A DNA stretch of 64,000 nucleotides from Nymphaea colorata (taxonomy: Eukaryota > Streptophyta > Magnoliopsida > Nymphaeales > Nymphaeaceae). Position 1 is the first letter of the stretch, and each line of letters starts with the position of its first letter. Of this stretch, positions 33,001 to 44,655 are shown piece after piece. Under the pieces are notes generated by a model. That model saw only the letters and a list, made by a program, of their open reading frames with translations, had not been told where the DNA came from and made no database searches. The position numbers and the translations under genes were made by a program. The stretch lies in NCBI RefSeq assembly GCF_008831285.2, contig NC_045146.1, forward strand, positions 9,994,972-10,058,971, in the 5' to 3' direction.

Positions 33001-33290
33001 TCCTATTTTTGGGGGGTTTGAATTGAATTTGAGATCAGCTCAGAAGATTCAGCTAAAATCTAGCTAGGGCCATGTTTATCATGTATCATAAAAGCTTCCT
33101 TTAGATCAGTTTGTGTTTCGACTGCTTTGTCACCCTTGTTTTCTGGGGTTTGAACTAATTTTTAGCTCAACCCGGAAGAATGAGATAAAACCAAGTTAGG
33201 ACCATGTTTATTATATATAAAAGCTTTCTTTAGTTTTGTTTCAATTTATTCATCCTGATTTATGTTCAATTTAGTTTCGAGTGCTTTATC
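33001..33290 (+). repeat. R1-associated tandem units
   Basis: Two units with 'ggggtttgaattgaattt' / 'ggggtttgaactaattttt' (33015, 33145), then 'aaaagcttcctttag' / 'aaaagctttctttag'. They match 39361-39800 and, inverted, 1-350. Unit length here is about 130 bp. Confidence 0.55.
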
Positions 33291-33304
33291 TCTCTTCTTT
33301 AACC

Positions 33305-34337
33305 ATAGCCTAGGTCTAATCAAACTTTGTAAACCCTCATTCATATAAAATGAATGAAGTGTACATTACATATCAGATGATTTGACAAAGACCAAAATCA
33401 CTTGCTATTGTCAAACCCAAGTAGATTCAAACCGACTTTAGGTAAAACTGAACCCAATCACTGTGACCAACTTATCCTTAGCTCATTTAGATCTTGGATC
33501 TCCATTCCAAATACTGGAATCAAATAATAAACCTTATGTGGATCTAAATCATGACATTAACCCAAGTCTAACCAACTTGATTTGCTTCTCAAGTACTTTG
33601 GATGCTAAGTACAAGGATTTAGATCTTAGATTATGGATCTTGGATCTCATATTTTGGATCTCAAATCCAAGACTTTGGATCTTGGATTTTAGACTTGGAA
33701 TTTGAATTTGATTTCATATAACAAGTCTCAAATCATAAACTTTGGATCTTGGATTTCCAATTTATGGATTTCCAATTTCAGACCCTAGATTTTGGATCTT
33801 GGATTGAACTTCAAAGCAAATGCATGTTTGATCATAAACATGGAAACAATTCCCATAGAATCGGCCCCAAACACGATTTCAAACCCAGTAATCATCAGAT
33901 TTGGATCTATTCTTTTAGAATCTAGATTTTGAGAGATCTAATCACGAACACAAGATCAAACCTACTAGATTTTTTACCTTGCTTTTTGGATCAAGATTCT
34001 TATTGACATGATATGATATTTTGGATTTCTATAACATCTCTAATTTCAAATTTATAACAAGAATCTTATAAATCTCTCAAAATCTTTATTTTAGTTCTTG
34101 GATTTAGATCTGAATTTCCTTGTTAGGTCTATGTCCTACACCCAAGTCCCAATAGCGACCGGAGTCCAGGCCTACCTAACCTAGTTTTTGCATGCATCAT
34201 ATTAGGTTTATGACATCGATTTGCAGTGATCTATGATGATCTAGACATGAGATGACATTAGACTAAATTCTCTTGTTCATTAGTCTCCTTATGAGATCTA
34301 TTTAGATTTCAAAATATGCATGATTTCAAAATTGGCA
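33305..34337 (+). repeat. Direct repeat R2, right copy
   Basis: See 16990-18118 for shared landmarks. It follows R1 and ends at 'gatttcaaaattggc'. A run of degenerate 'ggatctt' words occupies 33590-33810. No convincing gene; a short frame at 33463-33705 only reflects the repeat. Confidence 0.65.
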
Positions 34338-35899
34338 TATGTTTACTTTCTAAGGCTTTAGAAAATATTTAAACTTAGAAAAGAAAACATTTAGTCTTGT
34401 CCTTGACCTACCTTTGGTAATGGTGCCAAGAACGGTCAGACCTCATACCGATAGGTTAGGTCGCATCTTTCAGAATCCTGCACAAGGAATGATGGTGAGT
34501 ATAGGTAACAAGTTTCATTTATATGGTTTGCATGTAAGTTTTTTTCTTTTTTAAATTTACATGTAAATAAAAGTGGCAACAGTTATGGCTCTTATCACTG
34601 TCATACTAGGCAAAATGTCCAAATTTCTATGTTCCAAATGTCGTCCCATAAATAGAGCCATCTAGGTTTCCTCATTTGATATATTTGTACATCTCTGATG
34701 TACATTATGACGTAGAATTAAGAGAGAGATTTTCCTTGTTCATTCAAGTGTACAATCACATATTACCCCTCACAATTTAGTGGTTGTTTGCTTCTTTATA
34801 TGGTATTAACCCCCATCTTAGGCCTCATTCCATGAGAACTAACTGCTTACACAAGTTCTGGAATATTTTAAAATTTTGGCTCACCTATATGTCCCAATCA
34901 TCACGTCATAGAATTCTCTTTGTATGCATTAGCTCAGGGTGGTTTAACGGCTGGATCAACTGATTGGAGGCTGGTATTGGCTCTCCCCACATCCGTACTG
35001 AGGTATTAGCCTAGTATATTGATGATTGATCGAAGAGAACGAAGACTCTTAGCCCTTAGAACCATTAGGATGAGTCTATGCTACATGCTTTGGACTTTTT
35101 GTCCAAGTATATCCAGTGCAGGTGAGCAAGCAATTTTCAAATATTTGCATGATAGAGTTGTGTCACTAGAGGTGTGGTTTATAGCATTATGTGTATGTCT
35201 TGTCTAAATTACATGTTCATTCTTTTTTACATGCATCATGTTTCATTAATACTATCCACCAAATTTTTATGAAAAAAACGAGATAAATTTTCCAAAAGAA
35301 TTTTTGTTTTTCCATGTCAAAATTGATCAAAATTTTCCTTTTCAGTGTCATCTTATAGGGTGTCCTCAACCTATGAAGATCAAAATTATCATTTGGTCGA
35401 ACCTCCTATGGCCGACCCTGACATACACAGTCTTCATAATTAGTCAGGCCATCCTCTATTTATTTATTCATTCACATGTGTGTCTTGATTCTCACCATGT
35501 TGGTTTGTCAGTCACTATGATGAGGACATTTTTCATGTGCAACATTGTACATTCTATTCTCAAAAGTGTCCCAAACATAAGAATTTATTTCCCAATCATG
35601 AGTACAACATCAAAATTTGAAAGCAAGCTTGTTATCATTTCATTTCATGTTTTCTATCATCCAATGTAGAGACGATTAAGGTCACCTCCAAGCTTCTTTC
35701 TTCAATCAAACTCATTTCCCCCCTCTCATGTTCAAACATCTTGGTATTTTTTCATGTGACATATCTCCTAATGAACAGGCTAGTCTCTTGTCACAATTCA
35801 TGCATTCCCTTCACTACCCTTCATACTGAGCCATCTTAACTACAAGATCATTACATGTTACAAGAAAATGGTCACAAAAGGTTTTCAACAAGTTTTTAA
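34338..35899. other. Non-coding DNA with leader-like motif and TATA context
   Basis: 34400-34450 ('ggtaatggtgccaagaacgg', then 'cctcataccgat') matches 24940-24995 and, inverted, 3100-3165. A TATA-like 'ccataaatagagcc' at 34648-34661 is followed by T-rich DNA, again LTR-like. Short frames at 35019-35207 and 35304-35669 have no recognisable domain. Confidence 0.4.
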
Positions 35900-37660
35900 A
35901 ATCTAAGAGCCATCAATCCACAAGTTTTCACATTCAAGCACATACTAATTTTGTAAGTTTTGTCAAAATCCCCAAGTCTTCAAGCATATATGATTTTAAC
36001 AATTCTGCACTTCAATGCATAAATGTTTTCAAAATTTTCATTTCGGTGCACACAAGTCTTTCAAACTTGGTGCATATAAGCTAGTCATCTTTTGCACTTC
36101 ACTATACACAAGTTTTTCAATTTTTCATTTTCAATCCTCACAGGTTTTTCCGATTTCACACCTTCGTGCACACAAGTTTCCAAAAGTTTGCACCTTGGTG
36201 CACATAGGTTTTTAAATTTCACAAGTTTTCCAAATTTTGCACCTTGGTGCACATATGTTCTCAAATCATTTTCAAAATTTTGCATTTGAGTGCACACAAG
36301 TTTTTCAATTTCACAATTTTTCCAAATCTCGCACCTTGACATGCATAGATTTTTCAATTTTATAAGTTTTCTAAAATTTTGCATAGTAGTCCATACACAT
36401 TTTTGAATTTCACAAGTTTGCCAAAGATCACACATTGGTGCACATATGTTTTTCAAAATTTTGCACTTTGGTGCACATAGGGTTTTTAAATTTCTGCTAT
36501 GGTGCATATAGGTCTTCCAATTTCCAATCTCACACATCAGTGTGCACAAATTTTCCTCACATACATGTTTTTCTAATTTTGCTCTCCAATGCACTCATGT
36601 TTTCATAGGTTTCCAATTTCACAAATTTTACAAAATTTCACACATTATTGTGAATAGTTTTTCTACTTTCACACCTTGGTAAGCTGGGTTTTCAAATTTT
36701 ACAGGTATTCTATATGACGCACCTTCATGCACACAGGTTTTCAAATCTCACAAAATTTTCCAATCTTGAACTTCGGTGCACATGGGTTTTTCAATTTCAC
36801 AAGTTTTCTAAAATTTTGCACATTAGTGTGCATAGGTTTTCAAATTTTACATGTTTTACAAAATTTTCCACATTGGTGCATACTTATTTTCAATTTCATA
36901 GGTTTTCGATTTGGCACATTGGTGTACTTAGGTTTTTCAATTACACAAGCTTTTTCCAAATATCACACCTTGGTGCAAACAAATTTTCCAAAATTTTTCA
37001 TCTTGGTGCATACATGTTTCTAATTTCTCAAATTTTCTAAAATTTCACACCTTGGTGCACATTGGTTATCAAATTCACAAGTTTTCCAAATTTTAAACCT
37101 TACTTCACAAAGTTTTCAAATTACACAAGTTGTTCAAAATTTTGCTGATCGGTGCAAATGGGTTTTCAAATTTCACAAGTTTTTTCAAATTATGCACCTT
37201 GGTAAACACAGGTTTTTAAATCTTGCAGCTTTTTGAATCTTGCACCTTGGTGTGTAGAGATTTTTCCAATTTTTTCACCTTGGAGCACATAGGTTTTTCA
37301 ATTTTGCATTTCAGTGCATACAAATTTTTCAAGTTCACATTTCAATGCCTACAAATTTCCAATCATATATAAGTTTTTAATTTCGCACATGTTTTTTAAT
37401 TTTATAAAAGTTTTGTACTTTTGCACATGATTTGCACTTTAGTGCAAACAAATTTCGCAAGTCATTTCATGCTTTGGCACATAATTTCCACGCTTCAGCA
37501 CATATAAGTTTTTCAAAATATGCACTTCTGTGCATGCAAGTTTCTCAAATTTTAGCACATTAGTGCACAAGTTTTCAGTTTTGTGCATCAGTGCTATAAG
37601 TTATCTATTTTATTCATAAGTACAAACAAGTTTCGAGTCTCGCATTTTGGTGCACTCAAA
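35900..37660. repeat. Degenerate minisatellite block with a GGTGCA core
   Basis: Dozens of imperfect units of roughly 35-60 bp built on 'ttttgcaccttggtgcacat', 'aggttttt' and 'caatttcacaagtttt'. Unit length and order vary, so this is an old, diverged tandem or composite repeat. It keeps frames open on both strands, for example a 169-codon minus frame at 36085-36594 with recurring LCAP.C and 36714-37040 on the plus strand; these come from the repeat, not from a gene. Confidence 0.8.
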
Positions 37661-37675
37661 TTTCCACAAGTTTCC

Positions 37676-37764
37676 AAAATTTTATGGTTACACATACAAT
37701 TTGGCACTCATATAAGATTTGGCTGAACCGAGATGCAAAATTGTATGTGTAACCATGAAATTTT
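37676..37764. repeat. Inverted repeat (27-bp arms, one mismatch)
   Basis: Arms 37676-37702 and 37738-37764. The core 'atggttacacatacaattt' is perfectly complementary to 'aaattgtatgtgtaaccat', with a 35-base loop. Both arms are followed by 'gcactc(a/g)tataagatttggc', so the locus also has a direct repeat. It could fold as a cruciform or RNA hairpin. It ends the GGTGCA block. Confidence 0.8.
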
Positions 37765-37769
37765 GATGC

Positions 37770-38629
37770 ACTCGTATAAGATTTGGCATTATATTCTAGC
37801 ATTATATTCACAAAGGTTTAGTAGAAAGCCCGATAGACATGACAAAGCTACATGACCATAAAAAAATGGAGCCTCATAGTAGCCTAAGGGATGTTGAGAT
37901 ATTTCCCTTACACATGAAGGTCCGTCTGAAACATCAAAACAACAATAGCAAGAACCAAAGAGCCAAACATGGCCAAATTTAAGAACAAAATTAGCAAAAT
38001 ATCTACCTGAAAAGCCAAGGATAACCAAGTCCAAGAATTTTTTGATGATAAACAAAAACACAAAGCTTCTTGTGATTACAAAGGGAGTCAGAATAGTGAC
38101 AAATCCTGCACTCAGAAACCCTATGGCATAGAGAGAAGCCCTTCTTAGCTTATCATTTCAAAATGAAAAAACAATTGTTTTACATGCATTTTTGTAATAT
38201 TGCTTGAAAAGTTTTTTATTCTACAAGAACAAAATCATGCAAGTCTTTACAAGTTACAAGAGATACAACCAACAAAATTTTTTCAAATTTTACAAGCATT
38301 TTTGCAAGTGCACAAGTATTTCACAAGCACCCACGTGAATTTTACAAGCTTTTTTCACAAGTACTCACATTTTATGTGACATTTTTGTGCTTTGGCACAC
38401 AATGCCAATAAGTAATCCATTGCAAAGATTTAAAAAAAAAAATTCAAGCATTTTCACAAGCATCACACCAATATTCACACTGGGATTTCTTTATATGTTG
38501 CAAATTGGATTTTCATTTTCAAAAGTGTGATTTCAAAAATATCATCATTTTTAGATGGGTGTTCGGTCTTTGCCACTAATCATAATTTTCAGCTCAATAG
38601 CAGAGAGGGGCATTTGTTATAATGCAAAA
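37770..38629. other. Non-coding DNA, no gene seen
   Basis: A 90-codon minus frame at 37789-38061 shows no recognised domain. 38170-38470 is rich in 'acaagcattttt' words resembling the neighbouring GGTGCA block. Confidence 0.45.
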
Positions 38630-38960
38630 ATAGGATGCAACATAAGGACTTCCCATGAGGTCATCCATCCCAATACTATTCTCACTGAACCACCATTACC
38701 ATCTGAGTTCGAATGGGATCGAATGCGTTAGTGCTGGTATGTTCACACTTGCTAGGTGGTGCGAAAATAATTTACTTATGTGCATTGCAGCTTGTCAAAA
38801 TAAGCAGCAAAGGCCTCCCATTTGCCATCATAGAATTTGAAAAGTAGAAGAAAACTATTTCTTGATTACTGTTATGCCCCTGACAAATGCAGGTGACAAG
38901 AGCATGTGTTGCGCGCATCTCTTTCCTTCTCTCGAAGTATGCCTCAGTCATTGGTGCAGG
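38630..38960 (-). pseudogene. Solitary 5S rDNA unit (copy H) with spacer
   Basis: The 5S-like gene is at about 38630-38748 on the minus strand: plus strand 'aggatgcaacataaggactt', 'tcatccatcccaatactatt' and 'gcgttagtgctggtatg'. The box A region is damaged ('tgaaccaccattaccat'). The spacer follows with 'aaaataatttacttatgtgc', 'tagaatttgaaaagtag' and 'atgcctcagtcattggtgca', as in the array. R1 copy d starts right after it. Confidence 0.78.
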
Positions 38961-38964
38961 GCCA

Positions 38965-39360
38965 AGTTTCAAGGATAAAGGGGTCATTTCTAAGTGAAAA
39001 GAGCACTTTTCACACTAGCATTAAACACTTAGACCTAGATCACCTAGGAGACCCTCGCATCCTGGCATTGTACCTAGAAAGTAGGATTTTTTTCATCAAA
39101 TTTATGAAAACTAGGTCATTTTTCAATTTTGTATAACCCAAGGGTCGCTTGAGTGAGCTCACTGGGGTTATTTCAATCTAAAGTGAGCTCATCTATAGCT
39201 CAAATTAGTTCTTGAAATATAAAACTGTGATCTTTAGCTCAATCAAGTCAAAAGAAGTTTACCTTAATGCAGAGAAAGTTTTATTTCAATGATTTTGAGT
39301 TACCAATCCCAAGTTTCAGTAATATAGTAACTTGCAGATTAGTACATGGTGTTTCTCTCA
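38965..39360 (+). repeat. Dispersed repeat R1, copy d
   Basis: Similar to copy c, starting with 'aaggggtcatttctaag' and lacking the first ~50 bp present in copy c. It includes 'gcacttttcacactagcatt' and 'gtttaccttaatgcagag'. Downstream of a 5S unit, as copy c. Confidence 0.65.
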
Positions 39361-39830
39361 CCTGTTTGCAGAAGTTTGAGCTAAATTTGAGCTCAACTTG
39401 GAAAATTAAGCAAAAATTGAGCTAGGACCATGTTTATCATGTATAATTTCTTCCTCTAGTTTGGTTTGAGTTCATTCATTCCGGCTATTCAATTTAGGTC
39501 TGAGCACTTTGTGTCCCCAGTTTGATAGGGTTTGAGCTGAACCCAGAAGAGTGAGTTAAAACCAAGCTAGGAGCATGCTTACCATGTATAAATCAAGCTC
39601 TCTTTAGTTAGGTTTGAATTCATTCATCCCAAATTGAGATCAATTGAGTTTCAAGTGCTTTTTCTTTCATAGTTTCAGGGTTTGAGATGAATTTAAGTTC
39701 AACCCGATAGAGTGAGCTGAAACCAAGTTGGGTTTATGTTTATCATGAGTAAATCAATACTCCTTTAGTTCGGTTTGAGTTCATTATTTCTAGTTTTGAG
39801 TTCAATTCAGTTCCGAAGGCCATGGAGCTC
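39361..39830 (+). repeat. R1-associated tandem units (three)
   Basis: Three units of ~150-155 bp, marked by 'gtttgagctaaatttgag' (39375), 'gggtttgagctgaaccc' (39528) and 'gggtttgagatgaattt' (39678). Each also carries a 'ccatgtttatcatgtata'-like and a 'ttcattc' segment. Same family as 1-350 and 33001-33290. Confidence 0.65.
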
Positions 39831-39879
39831 ATTCTTAGTACTTGCTACACTGTATAAACTACTATCAAGCTCAATTTTG

Positions 39880-41400
39880 GACAAATAAAGTGAATTTCTC
39901 CAATATTGTTCCATCAAATATATCAAGATGTGTGCAAATGAAAGAAATGAAATTAGGACTCATGAGCCTTGATTGCCATATATAATGCACCACTTTCTTC
40001 CATTGGCTGTTAGAACTATCGAAATATGTTAGCTTGGCATTGGTTGACTTTTGTATACTTTTCAAGAAGTTATGTTCAAAAGTAGCGAGTGAAAATGACT
40101 TCTAGCATTTGGTTAAAGAAACTAGTATTATCCTTTGGGAAATTGAGAAGATTTTTTTTACTTTTTTTTATATTATGGTGCATTTTTCAATGAATTTGGC
40201 TCAAGAAGCAATTTTGGAACCAGTGCAATATCATTGGATGTATCTGTTGAGAGGTAAGTGTCAATTGGATCAGATAGGTTGCCTTTTTCTTTTTTCAATA
40301 ATATAATTTGTACACTGTGTATGTTCATGTGTGTAGGCATCTTATGATACTAAAGTCATATGTGTGAAATAGAAGTCATCTAGAGGGTTCAATTGTGGAA
40401 GGTTACCTGGTAAAAGAAAGTCTTTTGAAGGTAGTTAGATGATGTCAAAAGTAGGCTAAATCGTCGTCCATGAAATGAAAAAGTGAATATGAAGACAACA
40501 ATGATTCATCTACAATATTGAAAAAGGGCCAGCACTTAGGAAAAGAAGATTTGATTAGTATTGATGAAGCCTTATTGAAGCATACACACCTATATGTTCT
40601 ATTTAATCATCCCCTAGTGACACCATATATTGAGTACATGTAGAATTTAAAGAAAACTACTTTCATGTTAGATGATACTACATTTATTTCATTAATTTAA
40701 AGAAAATTAATTGCACTTGTTTTGCTGTCTCACAGATGTCATCACGAAATGCTCTCACGTCAATGTAAAAAGTGACATAATGTTGAGATAGCTCTCAAAA
40801 AAAAAATTAACAAGATGATTAAGAGAACATGTAAGTTATTATGGTGTACTTATTTTATCAGATACACAACTATTGCATGATTAATCAATTGAATAATGAA
40901 AATTATCATGCTTCTGTAGATTCATAGTGAACAAGAAAATGAAAGAGAAGTATTAGAAGAAATTAGGTGGTTATCTCAAGGACCATTGGCAATGACAAAA
41001 AGGTACAAGGGATTCCTTGTCAATGGATTTAGATTCTACACAAAAAATAACAAGAAAAGGAGAAAAAACACAAAATAGTGGCGTTGTTCATGCATGGTTG
41101 TATCATTGTTCGAATAGACAAGATGCAAATCCTTGGTTAAGAGAAGTGTTATATTATGGCATTCTTGAAGATATTATTGAAATAGAGTACTTTGAACACG
41201 TTAGGTTTGTTCTGTTTAAATACAAGTAGTTTGATGTACTAGGACCGCTTAGTCGTGACACCAAGAAGGATGAATTTGGATTCACACTGGTGAATTCTAA
41301 GTACACATGTATAAATGATGAACCATTCATATTAGCTCATCAAGTGAACCAGGTTGCTACGTTTCAAATCCAATCGATCATGATTGGAACAATGTTTTAA
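39880..41400 (+). pseudogene. TNPD transposase C-terminal part (DUF4218-DUF4216)
   Basis: DUF4218 part: NISRCVQMKEMKLGLMSLDC (39907-39966), then LWEIEKIFFTFFYIMVHF and PVQYHWMYLL (40130-40245), then LEGSIVEGYLVKESL (40383-40425) and HLYVLFNHPLVTPYIEYM (40586-40640). DUF4216 part: NGFRFYTKNNKKRRKN, then in another frame TQNSGVVHAWLYHCSN, YYGILEDIIEIEYF, FVLFKYK and DEFGFTLVNSKY, DEPFILAHQVNQV (41020-41355). These match the conserved tail of CACTA TNPD, which with the TNP2 catalytic domain cuts the element out. Intron-like gaps, stops and shifts separate the pieces. Confidence 0.82.
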
Positions 41401-42449
41401 ATATGATTCCTAGAGACTTATATGACATGCCTTATCATTCCCAACCAAATGATGAACATGATCTGAGTACAACTCTAGATGTCTCGGTGGATAGTTCTAA
41501 CCATGATTGGTCATGATAGACATGGATGGGAATGACACTGACATACATGAGCAACGGAATAATGAGAGCAAAGCAGATGAGGATGAAGGGTATGTGGAAT
41601 AATATGCTTTGAAATCTTGAGCTTTAATTGGTAATTCATTACTTTCAAATAGTTGAATGCATAATACCATTTCTAATGCTCTACTTATTTTTATTTTTGC
41701 TCATTGATAATACTAGGTTTTCTGTTTAACTCATTAGCTTTCATAATGACTGGAGAAAAGGAAGATTCAAATAAACATGTTGCGGATGCACCATTACTAA
41801 ACCTTTCCCCACATGGAAGAACAATGTGATATTTCTTTCTCAGCGATGGTAGCTAACACTGAAGAACAAGATGATCTACAATTACCAGATGTCATTTATG
41901 ACACTAAAGAAAAAGATGAAGTGCAATCAAATGTTGTCTCTAAAATTAATGCACATCATTACAAATAGTACGTGATTTTGTACCATCAAGAAAATGGATG
42001 AAATCAAGTGATGAAAATTTTCATATTTAATTAGAAGTGCCTAGCAAGAACATTAAATCTTTGTTGTGGATTTACATATGTTCTTATGTCGATTAGTTGT
42101 TTTTTTGTGCACATAATTTTGTCACATGTAATATGAACACTTCCTTTTTAAGAAGAACAACTAGAACTCATAGCTTTTGGTTTATGTGGTGATGAATTGT
42201 TAATGTAAATATATTTTAGTTAGTTTTCACAATTTCTTGCTATCTCTATACATGCTTGTATATGATAGGTTTTCATCATTATGAGACACATTGAAAACAA
42301 TCCACTGGCCACTTCTCCAAAAGATGGAAACACTAAAGCTTCTACTACTATCGATGGTAGGTTTCGGTCATTTTGATTAACTATTTTTTTTTTTGTCTTT
42401 GAATATTGGTAATGATTTTAACACATTTGTGGTTGATGCATGTCAGAAA

Positions 42450-43710
42450 AATTGTAACAGACAAGGATGAAGCAAATGTGTAAAGGTGGCCAAGTTGAAA
42501 GATGGAAAGAAGACTACAGTAGAATGTAATGAGTTTGGTAAGAAATTAAAGATCACGCATAGACATTGTCTAACTTCTTAAGCATATTGGCTCATAATGG
42601 TAATCTTGCTTCAATTCAATTGTGATAATGGGATACATATTCCTACGACATACAAGGATAATATGTGAATTCAAGAAAAGGTATTTACTTATTGATTGTT
42701 ATTTAATATATGATTGTAAGATAATGTAACATTGACTCTTAATGTAGGCAAAATTTGACCTGAAAATCATATGAGGTCATGGGCCATAAAGAAATTGGAT
42801 GGTATATGGAAAGAATGAAAGTGGGAGTTGAAGAAAAAATACTTTGATCCATTTGACAATGATGAAGATCGTGTGATTGATGAAAAGACAAGAGATATGG
42901 TTGATGTCAAACAATAGAGAGATTGTCTTCAAAAGTAGAATTCATGAGAGTGGGAGGTAATTGTCGACTGTATATTGTTCCACCGTACCAATATACATAT
43001 CTAATGTTGTCACATGTAGGCAAAGCTGTAAAGAGCAAGGCAAATCGAGCTAAGTTAAAATCTTCACACACATCAGGATCAAAAAGCTTGGCCAAAGTCC
43101 TTGCATGCCAAATTTTGTTTTGGTACTGAACCTGATAATTGTTAAACTATGTCTTTTTTTCATAACATTTGAAAGAAGTCCATGATGGAATGGAAACCAC
43201 TCATAGGGAGGTCTTCCTCTTACATATTTGTGTAAAGATATTTGTCCTCTAAATCATGACAGTGCAGAAAAGATTGTGAATACTAGTTTATTTTACGTAA
43301 ATATATACAAATTTTCCATGGCATGATTTTAATGCTTGTTGTTATAACAAGTATCGTGTTTTTAGGTTGAACTTAGAGATGCAACATCGTCACTATACCC
43401 CAAGATTTGAAGACAATGCAAGCCAAAATGATGTATTTGCGGCTACTATGGGATGAGAGCAAGGTGGACATGTGTGTACATATAGAATGAGATCAAACTC
43501 CATGGATGTTTTCAATCAAAGGCATAGTCAAACTGCTTATGCACGAGAAGCGACTAAACTATCTAAAAGGGTCGAGAATGCAAAAGAAAAAGTCACACAA
43601 CTTGAGGCACAAAAAGCTTTGTTGAAGGAAGAGGTTGCAAGTCTAAAACAACAAAACAAGTATCTTGGAGATTACATGATAGCCTTTCAAATGACAAGCA
43701 ACACGTGAAT
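42450..43710 (+). pseudogene. CACTA second protein, Transposase_24 (Ptta/En/Spm type)
   Basis: Exon 1 (to 42680): KVAKLKDGKKTTVECNEFGK and IPTTYKDNM, then GT at 42681. The acceptor AG is at 42746-42747. Exon 2: RSWAIKKLDGIWKE, KWELKKKYFDPFDND and DEKTRDMVDVK, with in-frame stops. Later: VGKAVKSKANRAKLKSSHTS with GSKSLAKVLA (43016-43100). At 43360-43470 QHRHYTPRFEDNASQND. The last open piece (43472-43708) has a strong coiled coil (KLSKRVENAKEKVTQLEAQK onward). This is the layout of the plant Transposase_24 protein, thought to bind subterminal repeats. Broken by at least three stops. Confidence 0.75.
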
Positions 43711-44140
43711 AAACTTATTAATGTCTAGACTTTATTGCTGTCATTTTCCACTTATTGATATGCAGACATTGTTGGTTTTTATATCAACTAAATGTTCCTT
43801 TGCTCATAGTTTATTGATTCATAAAAATTATTTGGTTTTTTATTTTAATATGTTTATCTCTCTCTATATTTCTTCATTTGCTTTGTGTGGTACCTAGAAG
43901 GGTGAGAAGTATTTAGTACAATTTAATGTTATAAGAATCTATTTACTTAGTTTAATCATTCAAAGCAGCCTTTGTTTTTGGTGTAAGTGAAGCTGTTGCA
44001 GATGGAGCCTCAAAAAACAAGAAAGTGATAGCAACGGATGCTCCAATTTCATGTACTTCTTCATATGCATATCAGAGATTAGGGGTAACTAGCATGTCAT
44101 TTCCAAAGGTGCTTTTCTTAATTTCTATACTGTGTTTTAG

Positions 44141-44193
44141 CTTCCCATCTTTCATTGCAAGAGATTCCCCAAAAATCCATGTATCGATAGAGG
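44141..44193 (+). pseudogene. PREP: Captured PREP exon a
   Basis: After a 'tgttttag' acceptor, the frame reads FPSFIARDSPKIHVSIE and stops at a GT donor (44194). In plant presequence proteases the matching stretch is (L/V)P(T/S)L.L.DIPK.PIHVPTEV, just before GVKVL. The exon joins in phase with exon b: GAG | ATT GGT GAG. Confidence 0.72.
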
Positions 44194-44416
44194 TAACCCT
44201 TATTATTCATTGTTTCAACCTTTTTGGTGCATGTTGTTTTGGTAATACAGCCTTTAATTTTGAAAGAACGATTAATTGTCTCCCACTAGGTTTTGAGCAA
44301 AACTTTGGTAGTGATTACATATAGTCATAGCATGGACAGGTCTTTTTCCTATTGTTTGTGTCACTGTTGCATGTGTTGAAACTTTCATGTTGAGTTGAAC
44401 TCATGAAATATTGCAG

Positions 44417-44544
44417 ATTGGTGAGATCGATGATGTAAAGGTATTGAAGCATGACCTTTTCATGAATGATGTACTCTATGCAGAAGCATTTTTTGACATG
44501 ATTTCCTTGAGGCCAGAGCTTAATCCTCATATGCCACTATTTTG
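44417..44544 (+). pseudogene. PREP: Captured PREP exon b
   Basis: After 'attgcag' the frame reads IGEIDDVKVLKHDLFMNDVL, YAEAFFDMISLRPEL and NPHMPLF, ending at GT (44545). Plant PREP has GVKVLxHDLFTNDxxYTExxFDM. No stop inside. The split codon TG|C is completed by exon c, recreating PLFCQSLLEMG, the expected PREP sequence, so both splice sites look original. Confidence 0.82.
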
Positions 44545-44655
44545 GTGAGATGCCCTTCATTAGTCTATTTCTTCCACATGATAACAAATCTTGTTACATT
44601 TCTTTTTCAAATCACAAGAGGAGTTGAAGGCATCTCATGCAAAATTTTTTGGCAG

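Noticed and set aside
34925-34975. tRNA-like 'tagctcagggtggtttaacggc'
   Set aside because: It resembles box A of Pol III genes, but there is no box B and no acceptor stem complementarity, so neither a tRNA nor a clear SINE.
34921-35669. Two plus-strand frames (35019-35207, 35304-35669) as a host gene
   Set aside because: No known motif, no splice-consistent neighbours; probably decayed repeat DNA.
36085-36594. A 169-codon minus-strand frame with recurring Cys (LCAP.C)
   Set aside because: The periodicity follows the GGTGCA DNA repeat; units vary in length and break the pattern, and other frames on both strands are equally open. No known domain.
37789-38061. 90-codon minus-strand frame with hydrophobic segments
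   Set aside because: No recognised domain, no homologous copy or neighbouring gene context in the window, AT-rich setting; chance frame.
39835-39875. Left terminal repeat of the CACTA element ('gctacactgtataaac')
   Set aside because: It does not match CACTACAA closely or the candidate right end, and no 3-bp duplication pairs with 46124-46126.
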